A DNA stretch of 64,000 nt from Fodinicurvata sp. EGI_FJ10296 (GCF_040712075.1 NZ_JBFCVL010000005.1:62001-126000); one strand, 5' to 3'. Positions 18,963 to 29,782 are shown, numbered from the stretch's first letter. Notes: a model not told the origin generated them from the letters alone. Program-made: numbers and translations.

Positions 18963-20342
18963 ATGAAGGTCGTCATCTGCGGCGCCGGGCAGGTCGGCGC
19001 CAATATCGCCCGGTATCTTGCCACCGAGAACAACGACGTCACGGTCATCGACCGTGAGTCGCGGCTGACCAAGAAAATCTCGGACACGCTGGACGTACAG
19101 GCACTCGTTGGTCATGCCTCAAGCCCCACCATTCTGGAACAGGCAGGTGCGGCCGACGCGGATCTGCTCGTCGCGGTAACACAGAGCGACGAGGTCAATA
19201 TGGTCGCCTGTCAGGTGGCGCATTCGCTGTTCAGCGTGCCAACCAAGATCGCGCGGATTCGCAATCAGTCTTATCTGCGGCCGATCTGGGCCGATCTTTT
19301 CAGCCGCGAGAATATTCCGATCGATCATGTGATCTCGCCGGAGATCGAGGTCGCCCGCGCGATCGCGAGACGCCTTCAGGTACCCGGAGCCTTCGAGATG
19401 ATCCCCCTGGCCGACGGTATGGTACGGGTTCTCGGCGTCCTTTGTGCCGACGATTGTCCCATCATCAACACGCCGCTTCGCCAGTTGACCAGCCTGTTTC
19501 CGGATCTGAACATAGAGGTCGTGGCGATCGTTCGTGGGAATCGCCCCATCATACCCGATGCCAATGACCAGATGTTTCCGGGTGATGAAGTCTATTTCGT
19601 CGCCGACTCCCGTCATGTTGGCAGAGCGATGGCCGCTTTCGGGCACGAGGAGTCGGAAGCCCGGCGGATCGTGATCATCGGGGGCGGCAATGTCGGCTTG
19701 TTCCTGGCGCAAGAGATCGAGGCGAATTACCCCGGGGTCACGGCGCGTATCGTCGAGGAGAACGAGGATCGTGCGGCCTACATTGCCCAAACGCTGTCCC
19801 GAACGCTCGTCCTGACCGGCGACGGTCTCGACACGGAACTGCTTGAGGAAGCGAATATCGGTGTCACCGAGACCGTGGTGGCGGTTACCAACGACGACGA
19901 AGTCAATATTCTCGCCTCACTGCTTGCAAAGAAGCACGGTAGCCAGCGCGCGGTCACACTCGTGAACAATACCGACGTTTACGGGTCGCTGATCACCGGA
20001 CTGGGGGTGGACGCCGTTGTCAGTCCCCGGGCGATAACGGCATCGGGCATTCTGCAGCACGTAAGGCGGGGCCGGATCAAAGCTGTTCACTCGCTGCGCG
20101 ACGGTTTCGCCGAGATCATAGAGGCTGAAGCCCTGGACACATCCAGCCTGGTGAACATGCCGATCAAGGACATCAGGCTGCCGGTGGGCGTTATCATCGG
20201 CGCTGTGGTTCGCGGCGACGACGTGATCATCGCCAGGCCGAAGACCGTCATCAGGCCCCATGACCGCGTGATCCTGCTTTCCGCCAGCGCCTCGGTGAAA
20301 AAAATCGAGAAGATGTTCGCTGTACGACTGGAATTCTTCTGA
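18963..20342 (+). CDS. trkA: Trk potassium uptake protein TrkA
   Basis: TrkA is the cytoplasmic NAD-binding gate subunit of the Trk potassium transporter. It contains two RCK units: MKVVICGAGQVGANIARYLA starts the first Rossmann fold, and IIGGGNVGLFLAQEIE the second (about residue 235). Each is followed by a TrkA-C domain. The length of 459 is canonical. It stands 52 bases after ntrX, an arrangement widespread in this class, and may share its transcript. No trkH/ktrB membrane subunit is in the window. Confidence 0.96.
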   Translation: MKVVICGAGQVGANIARYLATENNDVTVIDRESRLTKKISDTLDVQALVGHASSPTILEQAGAADADLLVAVTQSDEVNMVACQVAHSLFSVPTKIARIRNQSYLRPIWADLFSRENIPIDHVISPEIEVARAIARRLQVPGAFEMIPLADGMVRVLGVLCADDCPIINTPLRQLTSLFPDLNIEVVAIVRGNRPIIPDANDQMFPGDEVYFVADSRHVGRAMAAFGHEESEARRIVIIGGGNVGLFLAQEIEANYPGVTARIVEENEDRAAYIAQTLSRTLVLTGDGLDTELLEEANIGVTETVVAVTNDDEVNILASLLAKKHGSQRAVTLVNNTDVYGSLITGLGVDAVVSPRAITASGILQHVRRGRIKAVHSLRDGFAEIIEAEALDTSSLVNMPIKDIRLPVGVIIGAVVRGDDVIIARPKTVIRPHDRVILLSASASVKKIEKMFAVRLEFF

Positions 20343-20431
20343 TAACTCCGGCTACACAGTGCGCTCAAGACTGCGCCTTTCGACACGGCTTGCGCCGTGA
20401 ACCGTCCCGCCAAAGGGGAGCTTCGACGAAG

Positions 20432-21313
20432 ATGCCACGTTTCGCTTACGTCAATGGCCGCTATGTTCCGCACGGCGACGCCGCCGTCCACATCGAGGAC
20501 CGGGGTTTTCAGTTCGCCGACGGCGTCTACGAGGTGGTGAGCATTCATCGGGGCCGTCTTGTCGACGAAGCAGGACACCTGGATCGGCTGGAGCGGTCGT
20601 TGAATGAACTGCGCCTCCAGGCGCCGATGACACGCCGGGCGCTCGCGCTGGTCATGCGTGAACTGATCCGCCGCAATCGTCTGCACAACGGGCTGATATA
20701 TCTGCAGATTACCCGCGGAGTCGCACCAAGGGACTTCAAATTCCCCAAGGGGGTCGCCCCGACGCTCGTCATGACGACGAAACGCAACGCGCGGGCGCCT
20801 GCCGCCACTCTGCGCGACGACGAAGGCGTCAGCGTCGTCTCGATTCCCGACATTCGCTGGAAACGCCGCGACATCAAGACGGTCGCGTTGCTGCCTCAGG
20901 CACTGGGCAAGCAACAGGCCGCCGACGCCGGGGCCTTCGAGGCCTGGCAGGTCGATGACGACGGGAATGTCACCGAAGGGTGTTCTTCCAACGCCTGGAT
21001 CGTCACCAAGGACGGTGTTCTGGTGACCAGACCGGCCACCAATGACATCCTCAACGGCATCACTCGGCGTTCGGTCCTGGCGATCGCGGCCCGAGAGGGA
21101 TACGAATTCCAGGAGCGCCCCTTTTCCGTGGCCGAGGCTCAGGAAGCACGGGAGGCATTCCTTACCAGTGCAACGACCTATGTCACCCCGATCACGCGCA
21201 TTGACGGGCAACCCGTTGCCAACGGCCATCCAGGTTCGCTGTCGTCCGCCCTGCGCGGACACTATGTCGCATTCGCGGAATCCGACCGCGCGGAGCTTTA
21301 TATTGCCGGGTAG
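20432..21313 (+). CDS. dat: Class IV aminotransferase, D-amino-acid transaminase type
   Basis: This is a PLP-dependent fold-type IV transaminase. Family features are the RGFQFADGVYEVVSIHRGR start, LIYLQITRGVAPRDFKFP, the PLP lysine in RRDIKTVALLP, and the EGCSSNAWIV and NGITRRSVL segments. The wording of these motifs fits D-alanine aminotransferase better than branched-chain transaminase or ADC lyase, but substrate cannot be settled by eye. ATG 20432 has an upstream AAAGGGGAG. It sits between trkA and hfq, a position where a dat gene is often found in Rhodospirillales. Confidence 0.88.
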   Translation: MPRFAYVNGRYVPHGDAAVHIEDRGFQFADGVYEVVSIHRGRLVDEAGHLDRLERSLNELRLQAPMTRRALALVMRELIRRNRLHNGLIYLQITRGVAPRDFKFPKGVAPTLVMTTKRNARAPAATLRDDEGVSVVSIPDIRWKRRDIKTVALLPQALGKQQAADAGAFEAWQVDDDGNVTEGCSSNAWIVTKDGVLVTRPATNDILNGITRRSVLAIAAREGYEFQERPFSVAEAQEAREAFLTSATTYVTPITRIDGQPVANGHPGSLSSALRGHYVAFAESDRAELYIAG

Positions 21314-21384
21314 GGCAAATTGAAGCGGACCGACGCCGGATAGGCCCAGAGCCTGACGCTGTCCTTCTTCGGCGGCTGACGTTA

Positions 21385-21422
21385 ACGCCGGGGCTTTAGC
21401 CCCTTGGCGTCGGGTTCGCCCG
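21385..21422 (+). other. Two adjacent hairpins in the dat-hfq gap (hfq leader or dat terminator)
   Basis: ACGCC-GGGGC (21385-21394) pairs with GCCCC-(TT)-GGCGT (21399-21410) around a TTTA loop. It is immediately followed by CGGG-TTCG-CCCG (21411-21422), which would form a very stable UUCG tetraloop. No T-run follows. The elements may end dat transcripts or structure the hfq 5' leader. Confidence 0.4.
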
Positions 21423-21536
21423 TCACCATATCGCTTTGGAAATGGGTCGTTTCACCTGAATCGGTTCGCCAGACCGGCTAACAACCTCCGGGTGACAGAT
21501 CGGCAGTCATCCACTACAAACCATCGGGGTCAACTG

Positions 21537-21785
21537 ATGTCTGAAAAAAATCAGAACGTACAAGACGTATTTCTTAACTATTGTCGAAAGCAAAAGACAC
21601 CGGTGACCATTTTTCTTGTAAATGGGGTTAAATTGCAAGGAATTATAACCTGGTTCGATAATTTTTCGGTCCTGCTCAGGCGCGATGCCCACTCACAGCT
21701 TGTATACAAGCACGCCATCTCGACTGTAATGCCGGCACACCCCATTCAACTGTTCGAAACCGCCAAGGAAGAGGAAGAGGCCTGA
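21537..21785 (+). CDS. hfq: RNA chaperone Hfq
   Basis: Hfq forms a hexameric Sm-like ring that pairs small RNAs with mRNAs. The 82-residue protein shows the Sm1 part ([20 protein letters not shown], then [16 protein letters not shown]) and the Sm2 motif VYKHAISTV, with a short acidic tail (KEEEEA). ATG 21537 is the family start. Longer in-frame starts are not conserved. The gene is more AT-rich than its neighbours. It is followed after eight bases by hflX, the classical hfq-hflX pair. Confidence 0.97.
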   Translation: MSEKNQNVQDVFLNYCRKQKTPVTIFLVNGVKLQGIITWFDNFSVLLRRDAHSQLVYKHAISTVMPAHPIQLFETAKEEEEA

Positions 21786-21793
21786 ACCGCATC

Positions 21794-23197
21794 ATGACGC
21801 CCTCCGATAGCCATCCTTCCAACGATGGGCCGCACCCCGATGCGGCCCATGATGACGATGAACGACTGCCTGCCATCCCCGGCACGGCTTTCGTTCTCCA
21901 CCCGGAGGTTCGGGGAGAGGCAAAGGGCAGCGCTCGGGGGCTTCGCACCCCCGAAGCTCACCTTGAGGAAGCTGTCGGGCTTGCCGCGGCGATCGATCTG
22001 ACTGTCGTGGTTGCACGAAGTGTGCGCGTCAACAAGGCTGTCCCGGGCACCTTGCTTGGTGGCGGTGCTGTGGCGGAACTCACCGGGGAAATCCACGAAA
22101 AGCGGCCCGAAATCGTTGTGATCGATCACGATCTTTCACCGATCCAGCAACGCAACCTGGAACGGGCCTGGGACGTAAAGGTCATCGATCGAACTGGTCT
22201 GATACTCGAAATCTTCGGCGAACGCGCCCGGACGAAGGAGGGTATGCTTCAGGTCGATCTGGCGCACTTGTCGTATCAGCGTTCCCGCCTCGTCCGATCC
22301 TGGACCCACCTTGAACGGCAGCGCGGCGGTGCCGGATTCATGGGCGGACCCGGAGAACGGCAGATAGAACTCGATCGTCGGCAGATTGATGACCGGATCG
22401 TCCGACTGAAACGGGATCTTGAGGACGTACGACGCACGCGTGGCCTCCATCGGAAATCGCGAGAGCGCGTTCCCTATCCGGTCGTTGCCTTTGTCGGTTA
22501 CACGAATGCCGGAAAATCCACGCTCTTCAACAGGCTGACTCAATCGGATGTGTTCGCCAAGGACCTGCTGTTTGCGACCCTGGATCCGACCATGCGGCAG
22601 ATTGAACTCGGCGGCGGTCACAAGGCCATCGTATCGGATACGGTCGGCTTCGTTTCGGACCTGCCAACGCAACTGATCGCCGCGTTCCGGGCCACACTCG
22701 AAGAAGTGGACGCCGCAGATATCATCGTACATGTACGCGACGCCGCACATCCTGACGCCGAAGCCCAGCGTCAGGATGTGAATGCCGTCCTGGGATCGAT
22801 GGGCATCGATACTGAATCCGACCCACGGCTCATCGAAGTGCTGAACAAAGCCGATCTTCTGGAACCCGAAGCCGACGGTTCGCCGAATGCGGTGCTTCGC
22901 GCAGGTTCGGGTGCCAATTCGCGCCGAACCCAGCCCCTGGCCATGTCCGCCCTGACCGGCGAGGGCGTCGACACATTGCTTGCCGCTATCAGGGAGCGGC
23001 TGGATCAGGCACGCACGTCGTTGACGCTCACCGTTGCCTCTAGCGAAGGGCAGGTTATCGCCTGGCTCTATCAGAACGGAGACGTCGTCGAGCGCCACGA
23101 CGACGGGGAGCGGATATCGCTGACGGTTCGTCTGTCGCTGCAGGATCGGGCGCGCTTCGAAAAATCTTTTGGCGATCAGGTCGAAATTCCGGGTTGA
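21794..23197 (+). CDS. hflX: Ribosome-associated GTPase HflX
   Basis: HflX is a GTPase that binds 50S subunits and can split stalled or hibernating ribosomes under stress. An N-terminal HflX domain (about residues 50-210, ending GPGERQIELDRRQIDDRI) precedes the G domain with G1 GYTNAGKSTLFNRL, G3 DTVGFVSDLP and G4 NKAD. The first 45 residues are a poorly conserved acidic extension. It follows hfq by eight bases, and the two are probably cotranscribed. Confidence 0.95.
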   Translation: MTPSDSHPSNDGPHPDAAHDDDERLPAIPGTAFVLHPEVRGEAKGSARGLRTPEAHLEEAVGLAAAIDLTVVVARSVRVNKAVPGTLLGGGAVAELTGEIHEKRPEIVVIDHDLSPIQQRNLERAWDVKVIDRTGLILEIFGERARTKEGMLQVDLAHLSYQRSRLVRSWTHLERQRGGAGFMGGPGERQIELDRRQIDDRIVRLKRDLEDVRRTRGLHRKSRERVPYPVVAFVGYTNAGKSTLFNRLTQSDVFAKDLLFATLDPTMRQIELGGGHKAIVSDTVGFVSDLPTQLIAAFRATLEEVDAADIIVHVRDAAHPDAEAQRQDVNAVLGSMGIDTESDPRLIEVLNKADLLEPEADGSPNAVLRAGSGANSRRTQPLAMSALTGEGVDTLLAAIRERLDQARTSLTLTVASSEGQVIAWLYQNGDVVERHDDGERISLTVRLSLQDRARFEKSFGDQVEIPG

Positions 23198-23223
23198 ACT
23201 GGTTCGACCGTTTGATTATGTCC

Positions 23224-23250
23224 GTGGCACTCACAGAGCGTGAGTGCTAA
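23224..23250 (+). promoter_or_regulatory. CIRCE operator (HrcA binding site) of groESL
   Basis: GTGGCACTC-N9-GAGTGCTAA matches the CIRCE consensus TTAGCACTC-N9-GAGTGCTAA in 16 of 18 arm positions; the right arm is perfect. It is 47 bases upstream of the groES start. CIRCE is the operator of the heat-shock repressor HrcA, which is not encoded in this window. Confidence 0.92.
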
Positions 23251-23297
23251 CAGGCAACCGCAATGTGCCCACAATCCAACCAAAGGAGCGACACCGC

Positions 23298-23585
23298 ATG
23301 GCTTTCAGGCCTCTCCACGATCGCGTAATGGTCAAGCCGACCGAACAGGACGAAGTTACCAAGGGCGGCATCATCATTCCCGATACCGCCAAGGAAAAGC
23401 CCATGCAGGGTGAAGTGGTCGCCGTCGGCCCCGGCGCTCGCGACGACAACGGCAAGGTCAATCCGCTCGACGTCAAAGCCGGCGACCGGGTCATGTACGG
23501 CAAATGGTCCGGCACCGAAGTCAAGATGGACGGCGCTGACTACCTGATTATGCGCGAATCCGATCTGATGGGCATTCTGGAATAA
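23298..23585 (+). CDS. groES: Co-chaperonin GroES
   Basis: GroES is the 10-kDa lid of the GroEL folding chamber. The 95-residue protein shows [12 protein letters not shown], the mobile loop region [26 protein letters not shown] and the C-terminal [14 protein letters not shown] 23298 has the strong site AAAGGAG at 23282-23288. It is the first gene of the CIRCE-controlled groESL operon. Confidence 0.98.
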   Translation: MAFRPLHDRVMVKPTEQDEVTKGGIIIPDTAKEKPMQGEVVAVGPGARDDNGKVNPLDVKAGDRVMYGKWSGTEVKMDGADYLIMRESDLMGILE

Positions 23586-23633
23586 ATTGTCGCCGACCCA
23601 TCATTCTTCCAAGATTCTGCGGCACAAGACTGA

Positions 23634-25316
<1,683 letters not shown>

Positions 25317-25374
25317 TCGCCCGTCACTCGACGCCTGGCCGTACCGCAAGGTACGCCATACTCCAGAAGAAGCG

Positions 25375-25403
25375 GGGGCACCAAATGGTGCCCCTGTTTT
25401 TTT
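25375..25403 (+). terminator. Rho-independent terminator of groESL
   Basis: GGGGCACC (25375-25382), loop AAAT and GGTGCCCC (25387-25394) are followed by TG and a run of seven T. A smaller perfect hairpin with a GCAA tetraloop, GTACC-GCAA-GGTAC, lies just upstream at 25341-25354. It separates groEL from the convergent mazG gene. Confidence 0.92.
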
Positions 25404-25421
25404 GTCTCGTCTTTGCCTGGG

Positions 25422-26267
25422 CTAGCTTGCCTCGCCAGCCTTGTCGATGCTGCGTGCCTGATTCCAATAGCCGTCCAGCGTCTCAAGATCGACCTCGGCC
25501 GGTGTCAGTCCGATCTGGTCGAGACAATCTTCGATATGGGCAAACCGCCGCTCGAATTTCGCATTGGATCCCCGTAGCGCCGCCTCGGGATCAATTCCCA
25601 GGTGCCGCCCGAGATTGGCCACGGTAAACAACAGATCGCCGATTTCCTCGGCCGTCGCAGCAGATGAACCCGATTCCAGAGCAGCGCACAATTCTTCCAA
25701 CTCTTCGCGAAGTTTCGCCAGGATCGGCGGTGCCGTATCCCAGTCGAAGCCGACGCGGGCCGCGCGTCGTTGCAGTTTGACGGCGCGCGTCAGGGCCGGA
25801 AGACCCTTGGTTACGCCGTCCAGAGTGCGGGCAGGGCCGTTGCCAGCCTTTGCGCGTCGCTCGTCCTCTTTGATTTTCTCCCACAGCCCGGTCATGGCCT
25901 CGGCCGACGCGATGGTTTGGTTGCCGAATATGTGCGGATGCCGGGCAATCATCTTGTCGCCGATCGTGCGGGCCACGTCGGCAAAACCGAACGCGCCGGC
26001 CTCGCGCGCCATTCGGCTGTGAAAGACGACCTGAAACAGCAGATCACCCAATTCATCGCGCAGATCATCCATGGAACCGCGCTCGATCGCGTCGGCGACT
26101 TCATATGCCTCTTCGATCGTATGCGGGGCGATGGACGCGAAGGTCTGTTCCAGATCCCAGGGACATCCCGTCGCGGAATCGCGCAACCGGTCCATGATCG
26201 CCAGCAACCGGCCAAGCGGGTCGCCGATCCGGTTCGGGTCGGCGGGAGATTGGTCTTCTTCGGACAT
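25422..26267 (-). CDS. mazG: Nucleoside triphosphate pyrophosphohydrolase MazG
   Basis: MazG hydrolyses NTPs to NMP and pyrophosphate, which cleans the nucleotide pool and can lower ppGpp. Two tandem MazG domains are visible: the first has CPWDLEQTFASIAPHTIEEAYE and DELGDLLFQVVFH with the Mg-binding acidic residues, and the second has FDWDTAPPILAKLREELEEL and EEIGDLLFTVANLGRHL. The length of 281 is normal. It is convergent to groEL and divergent from the following oxidoreductase gene, with a 117-base region between the starts. Confidence 0.95.
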   Translation of the reverse strand: MSEEDQSPADPNRIGDPLGRLLAIMDRLRDSATGCPWDLEQTFASIAPHTIEEAYEVADAIERGSMDDLRDELGDLLFQVVFHSRMAREAGAFGFADVARTIGDKMIARHPHIFGNQTIASAEAMTGLWEKIKEDERRAKAGNGPARTLDGVTKGLPALTRAVKLQRRAARVGFDWDTAPPILAKLREELEELCAALESGSSAATAEEIGDLLFTVANLGRHLGIDPEAALRGSNAKFERRFAHIEDCLDQIGLTPAEVDLETLDGYWNQARSIDKAGEAS

Positions 26268-26384
26268 GGAGATAGATCCCGATCGTTTACCGGAGACATT
26301 CGGCGAATGGCAGAGGCTCTTTTATCATGGTAGAGCCTGATTTGGCAGACGCCACCGATACAGGCATATAACGCGGAGAAAACC

Positions 26385-27509
26385 ATGGCGACGGCGGATT
26401 TTATCGTGATCGGTGCCGGCATCGCGGGGGCATCCATCGCCGCCGCGCTGGCTGGCGAGGCCCGTGTGGCGCTGATCGAGCAGGAGGCCCATCCTGGCTA
26501 TCACAGCACTGGCCGTTCGGCGGCGATGTACATCACCAACTATGGCCCGTCGGATGTTCGGTGCCTGACCCATGCCAGCGGCGCGTTTTTTCGTGAACCT
26601 CCGGATGACTTTGCGGGGACCGCGCTGGTCCGAAAGCGCGGCGTCCTTGTGATTGCGGGCCCCGGTGACGAGAGCATACTGGACAGAATGTCCAGAGAAG
26701 CATCGGTTCCTGTCGAGCGGCTGACCGCGCAGCAAGCAAGGGACCTTGTACCGATCATCAAGCCCGAACGCGTAGCCGCGGCGAACTATGAACCGGACGC
26801 ACAGGACATCGATGTCGCGGCCCTGCATCAGGGTTTTCTGCGCCGGGCGCGCCGGGCAGGGGCTTTGGTCCATCTGAATGCCCGGGTCCAGGCCACGATC
26901 CGCCGCCGGGACGGACTCTGGACAGTGCCAACGGCCGATGGCCAGGAGGTGTCGGCCCCTGTCATCGTCAACGCCGCTGGTGCCTGGGCGGACGAAGTCG
27001 CCGGCGCCTTTGGCGCTGCACCAATCGGGCTCGTGCCCAAGCGGCGGACCGCAGTAATCATTGATGGCCCTACCGGCTATCAGATCGCCGACTGGCCAAT
27101 GATGAACGATGCCCGGGACACTTGGTATGCCAGGCCGGAAGCCGGGACAAAGCTGATGGTTTCACCGATCGACGCAACACCGACCCCACCCTGTGATGCC
27201 GCGCCCGAAGAATGGGACATAGCTGTCGCCATCGATCGGATCCAGACGGACCTCGACCTGACCGTCCGCCGGGTCGAGCATAGCTGGGCTGGACTCCGGA
27301 CCTTCTCGCCTGACGGAAGTCTGGTCATTGGACCCGATCCGGAGGTGGACGGGTTTTTCTGGCTGGCCGGGCAGGGCGGCTACGGCATCCAGACGTCACC
27401 CGCCGCCGCGGATCTGGCGCGGGCGCTTTTATACGGCCGTGATATTCCCGAGCCGTTGCGCCGCGCCGGCGTCGACCCCGACGCTGTCGCCCCGGCCCGT
27501 TTTCGGTAG
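26385..27509 (+). CDS. FAD-dependent oxidoreductase, D-amino-acid oxidase/dehydrogenase (DAO) family
   Basis: The 374-residue protein is a soluble flavoenzyme of the DAO superfamily. The FAD-binding motif FIVIGAGIAGASIAAAL is at residues 6-22, the VIVNAAGAWADEVAGAFG segment is in the middle, and a C-terminal FAD/substrate motif includes SWAGLRTFSPDGSLVIGPDP and GQGGYGIQTSPAAA. The family covers D-amino acid, glycine and sarcosine-type oxidation, and the substrate is not evident. It ends 13 bases from the convergent dehydrogenase-acetyltransferase gene. GGAG lies before ATG 26385. Confidence 0.85.
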   Translation: MATADFIVIGAGIAGASIAAALAGEARVALIEQEAHPGYHSTGRSAAMYITNYGPSDVRCLTHASGAFFREPPDDFAGTALVRKRGVLVIAGPGDESILDRMSREASVPVERLTAQQARDLVPIIKPERVAAANYEPDAQDIDVAALHQGFLRRARRAGALVHLNARVQATIRRRDGLWTVPTADGQEVSAPVIVNAAGAWADEVAGAFGAAPIGLVPKRRTAVIIDGPTGYQIADWPMMNDARDTWYARPEAGTKLMVSPIDATPTPPCDAAPEEWDIAVAIDRIQTDLDLTVRRVEHSWAGLRTFSPDGSLVIGPDPEVDGFFWLAGQGGYGIQTSPAAADLARALLYGRDIPEPLRRAGVDPDAVAPARFR

Positions 27510-27522
27510 GACGACCTGAGCT

Positions 27523-29031
27523 TCAGTCCGCTGCCAGCTTGTCGAGATCCGCATCCTGTATCCGGAGTATCTCTTCGGCCGTCGCATGGAACCCAAGTCG
27601 CGTATATGTGGTCCGGGCCGATCCGTTGTCGGCCCGAACCGTAAGTTCCATGCGCCGGATTCCGAGGCCGAGCGCGGTCCGTGCCGCGGCCTTCATCAGA
27701 AGGCGGCCGAAGCCGCGGCCGCGGTGGCTTTCCGGGACGAACAGGTTCTCGACCATCAGTGTCGCACCGCCCTTGAACGGGGAAAAACCCCGGAACCAGG
27801 CCAGATATCCGACGGGCGTGCCGTTCTCCCGGGCGACGAGAACCGCAAGTGTCGCCTTCGTTCCGAAAAGCCATTCGCGGACCGTTTCGGGCGAAGGCGC
27901 CTGATCAAGCGCCTTTCCCTCGAATTCCGCGAGATCGGCGATCATGGCGGCAATTGCCCGGGATTCGTCCGGCCGGGCCGGACCGGCGTCGATCGCGGGA
28001 ACGTCACCTGCGAGGTCCGGGATCTCGTTGCCGGTTCCGGCGCTGTCCTTTGGCGCATGACCAAGCATCTCAAGGAAGCGCTCGTCCCGCTCCGCTTGCA
28101 GCTCGGCCACAGAGCGTCCGCGCACCGCCCGATTCATGCCGGCGACGAGTTTGGCGCGGGTATCTGAATCCAGGGTCGGCGTCCCGAGAGTCTGCCAACG
28201 GGCCTCCTGGCTGTCACCGAGGTGATCGAGATAGGCCTGCAGCCCCCCATCACCGCCACCCAGATGGTACGTCAGGAATGGCCCCATCACGCGCCAGCGA
28301 AAGCCGGGCCCGTGGCGCAGCAGATTGTCGACATCCTCGACATCGGCGACGCCCTCGGCCACCAGATGGACAGCCTCCCGCCACAGCGCCGTCGCCAGTC
28401 GGTTGGCGCCATGCGCCGGCAGCGACCGCTTCAGGCGTACCGGCTCTCGGCCGAGTGAGCGGTAGAAGTGGTCAAGAAAGGACGCGACACCGTCCGAGGG
28501 CGAGTAGATTTCGACCAGAGGGACGAGATGCGGCGGATTGAACGGATGGCCGATTGCAATGCGCTTGGCATCGGCAACTGTCATCGACGCGGTCAGGGCC
28601 GCATGGGGCAGTGCGGAGGTGGACGACACCACCGGACAGCCACCGAAGTCCGGTTCGGCGTGTGGCGCGAAATCTGGCCCTGAATTCGGCGACGTCCGGG
28701 TCGCCGACAATATCTCCGCCAGAAGCGCGCATTTGCGATCAACGGCTTCTGGTCCGCATTCCTGGACGAGATCAGCCCCGGCGACGGCCTCTGCCAAAGA
28801 GGCGGTAAAGGTGACCGAACCATCGCCGATCGGGCCGAGACGGGCCAGGTCGCCCCGCGCCTGAGCCAGTCGTTCGAAGAACCGGTCGCGAACGTCATCT
28901 GCCGGGTCATAGACGTTAACTGTGTGCCCGTGGGATGAGAAGAGCGCCGCCCAGCTGGCGCCGATGAGACCGGCGCCAGCGATGCCGATGACCATCGGTT
29001 CGTCGTGCCGAACCGTCATTCGGTCATTCAT
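27523..29031 (-). CDS. 3-hydroxyacyl-CoA/carnitine dehydrogenase-like protein fused to a GNAT acetyltransferase
   Basis: Residues 13-320 match the 3-hydroxyacyl-CoA dehydrogenase superfamily of the L-carnitine dehydrogenase and lambda-crystallin kind: NAD motif IGIAGAGLIGASWAALF, QECGPEAVDRK, catalytic His in IGHPFNPPHLVPLVEI, and a C-terminal helical domain. Residues about 350-495 form a GNAT acetyltransferase with the acetyl-CoA loop RGRGFGRLL (437-445) and VRADNGSARTTYTRLGF. A stretch of about 20 extra residues (111-134, Pro/Ser-rich) precedes the SSTSALP strand. I know carnitine dehydrogenases fused to thioesterases but not this pairing. ATG 29031 has AAAGGAAGG upstream. The dehydrogenase and GNAT calls are firm; the substrate is unknown. 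Confidence 0.82.
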   Translation of the reverse strand: MNDRMTVRHDEPMVIGIAGAGLIGASWAALFSSHGHTVNVYDPADDVRDRFFERLAQARGDLARLGPIGDGSVTFTASLAEAVAGADLVQECGPEAVDRKCALLAEILSATRTSPNSGPDFAPHAEPDFGGCPVVSSTSALPHAALTASMTVADAKRIAIGHPFNPPHLVPLVEIYSPSDGVASFLDHFYRSLGREPVRLKRSLPAHGANRLATALWREAVHLVAEGVADVEDVDNLLRHGPGFRWRVMGPFLTYHLGGGDGGLQAYLDHLGDSQEARWQTLGTPTLDSDTRAKLVAGMNRAVRGRSVAELQAERDERFLEMLGHAPKDSAGTGNEIPDLAGDVPAIDAGPARPDESRAIAAMIADLAEFEGKALDQAPSPETVREWLFGTKATLAVLVARENGTPVGYLAWFRGFSPFKGGATLMVENLFVPESHRGRGFGRLLMKAAARTALGLGIRRMELTVRADNGSARTTYTRLGFHATAEEILRIQDADLDKLAAD

Positions 29032-29164
29032 TTTCCCTACCTTCCTTTGTTGCCAACATTCTACCCGCAGAGTGCTCAGCAGCAGCCGCCGGAAGAGGGA
29101 ACAGCAGGGGGAGGGTCATTGGCAACCCGTCTATTGACGAGACTCCGTCATCCGTCGTCTGACC

Positions 29165-29737
29165 CTATTCTTCAGCGCGCGTTGCCTCGAACTCAATGCG
29201 GATAAGGACATCCGCTCCGATCGCCGGTGCGCCGAAATCCATCCCGTAATCCGTTCGATCAATTGTTCCTGTGGCGGAAAAGCCGGCACTATCGGGACCG
29301 CCGAACGGGTTCGCGCCCAGCTTGTTAAGGGTGACGTCGAGCGTGACATCGTTCGTCTGTCCCAGCATCGTCAACGTACCGTGCATCAGGGCAGTATCAT
29401 CGCCTGTGACTTCCACCGATTCGGATTCGAACGTCATGGTCGGATATGCTTCCACATTGAAGAAGTCGCTCCGCCGCAGGTGTTCGTCTCGTGGCTCGTG
29501 GCCCGACGACACGCTGGCCGTACCGATTACGGCTGTGACAGAGGTCCCCTCGGGCGCTGATTCATCAAAGTCGAACGTGACGTCAACGTCGGAAAACGTG
29601 CCGATGGTCGTGGAGAAGCCGAGGTGGTCGACTTCGAACATTACGGTCGTATGCGCCAGATCGGTGTCCCAATTGGCAAAGGCGGAACCGGCGAGCAAGA
29701 CAGTCGTCGCTGTCGCGAGGGACGCAAGGCGGATCAT
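29165..29737 (-). CDS. YceI-family periplasmic lipid-binding protein
   Basis: The product has a signal peptide (residues 1-21, ending GSAFA) and a YceI lipocalin-like beta barrel: WDTDLAHTTVMFEVDHLGFSTT, then FDVEAYPTMTFES-type strands, the MLGQTNDVTLDV segment and FSATGTIDRTDYGM. YceI proteins are secreted to the periplasm and bind isoprenoid chains such as polyprenols or quinones. It follows the PAS kinase gene on the same strand after about 140 bases that contain two small palindromes, so it may have its own promoter. Confidence 0.92.
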   Translation of the reverse strand: MIRLASLATATTVLLAGSAFANWDTDLAHTTVMFEVDHLGFSTTIGTFSDVDVTFDFDESAPEGTSVTAVIGTASVSSGHEPRDEHLRRSDFFNVEAYPTMTFESESVEVTGDDTALMHGTLTMLGQTNDVTLDVTLNKLGANPFGGPDSAGFSATGTIDRTDYGMDFGAPAIGADVLIRIEFEATRAEE

Positions 29738-29782
29738 GGCAATATCTCCTGATATCGTGGATCGGTCGTGGACGGCTGGAAT

